Assembly (NCBI RefSeq): GCF_036324505.1
Contig: NC_086369.1
Span: forward strand, 15,780,281-15,844,280
Direction: 5' to 3'
Length of the DNA: 64,000 nucleotides
Source: Eleginops maclovinus
Lineage: Eukaryota > Chordata > Actinopteri > Perciformes > Eleginopidae
Numbering within the stretch: the stretch's first letter is position 1; each line of letters opens with the position of its first letter. Positions 63,873 to 64,000 of the stretch are shown piece after piece. Under the pieces are notes generated by a model. The model saw nothing but the letters and a program-made list of their open reading frames with translations, ran no database searches and had not been told where the DNA came from. The position numbers and the translations under genes are program-made.

Positions 63873-64000
63873 GTAAAGTGAAGACCCATTTTAATGTAAG
63901 TCTATGCAAATATATATTGATATTTGAAATATATTATTTCATAATATGGAGAGCGTGACCCCAAGTATATGGGCGTGGTTCCTTTGGTTTGCACGGGGTG

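Overview
The window looks like non-coding DNA from a teleost fish, probably a percomorph-like lineage. Three things support this: very dense (CA/GT)n microsatellites (17 arrays of about 13 to 69 units, roughly 1.3 kb in all), interspersed repeats of types I recognise from fish genomes, and a vertebrate KIF14-like FHA-domain segment. No complete protein-coding gene can be supported. Most long open frames are translations of CA/GT arrays (VCVC or THTH proteins) or chance frames with no recognisable domain.

Layout. Positions 1-21.8 kb are gene-free and hold CA/GT arrays, a candidate MITE (12.79-13.12 kb) and fragments of other repeats. Positions 22.27-23.03 kb form a mosaic: a long near-perfect hairpin, a minus-strand relic resembling an LTR-retrotransposon protease, the apparent end of a hAT-like DNA element, and directly abutting it an open KIF14-like FHA segment with no other kinesin sequence nearby. 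Positions 23-40 kb are again gene-free with microsatellites. At 40.3-41.1 kb two related LTR-like repeats stand tail to tail. Positions 41-56 kb hold repeat fragments and AT-rich stretches that could be conserved non-coding elements. At 56.95-57.22 kb there is a frameshifted LINE reverse-transcriptase relic. Two GT arrays of over 130 bp lie at 58.2 and 58.8 kb. The right edge (about 62.7-63.9 kb) has several good splice-site-like sequences around a 60-codon open frame with a strong start context; it is the best candidate for a real transcript, but I do not recognise the product.

Nothing here forms a pathway or operon. The region reads as intergenic or intronic sequence shaped by retroposition, DNA transposition and dinucleotide expansion. 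The FHA/transposon junction, the hairpin beside it and the right-edge candidate transcript deserve most attention. All homology statements rest on reading the sequence and on remembered family motifs; no search was run.
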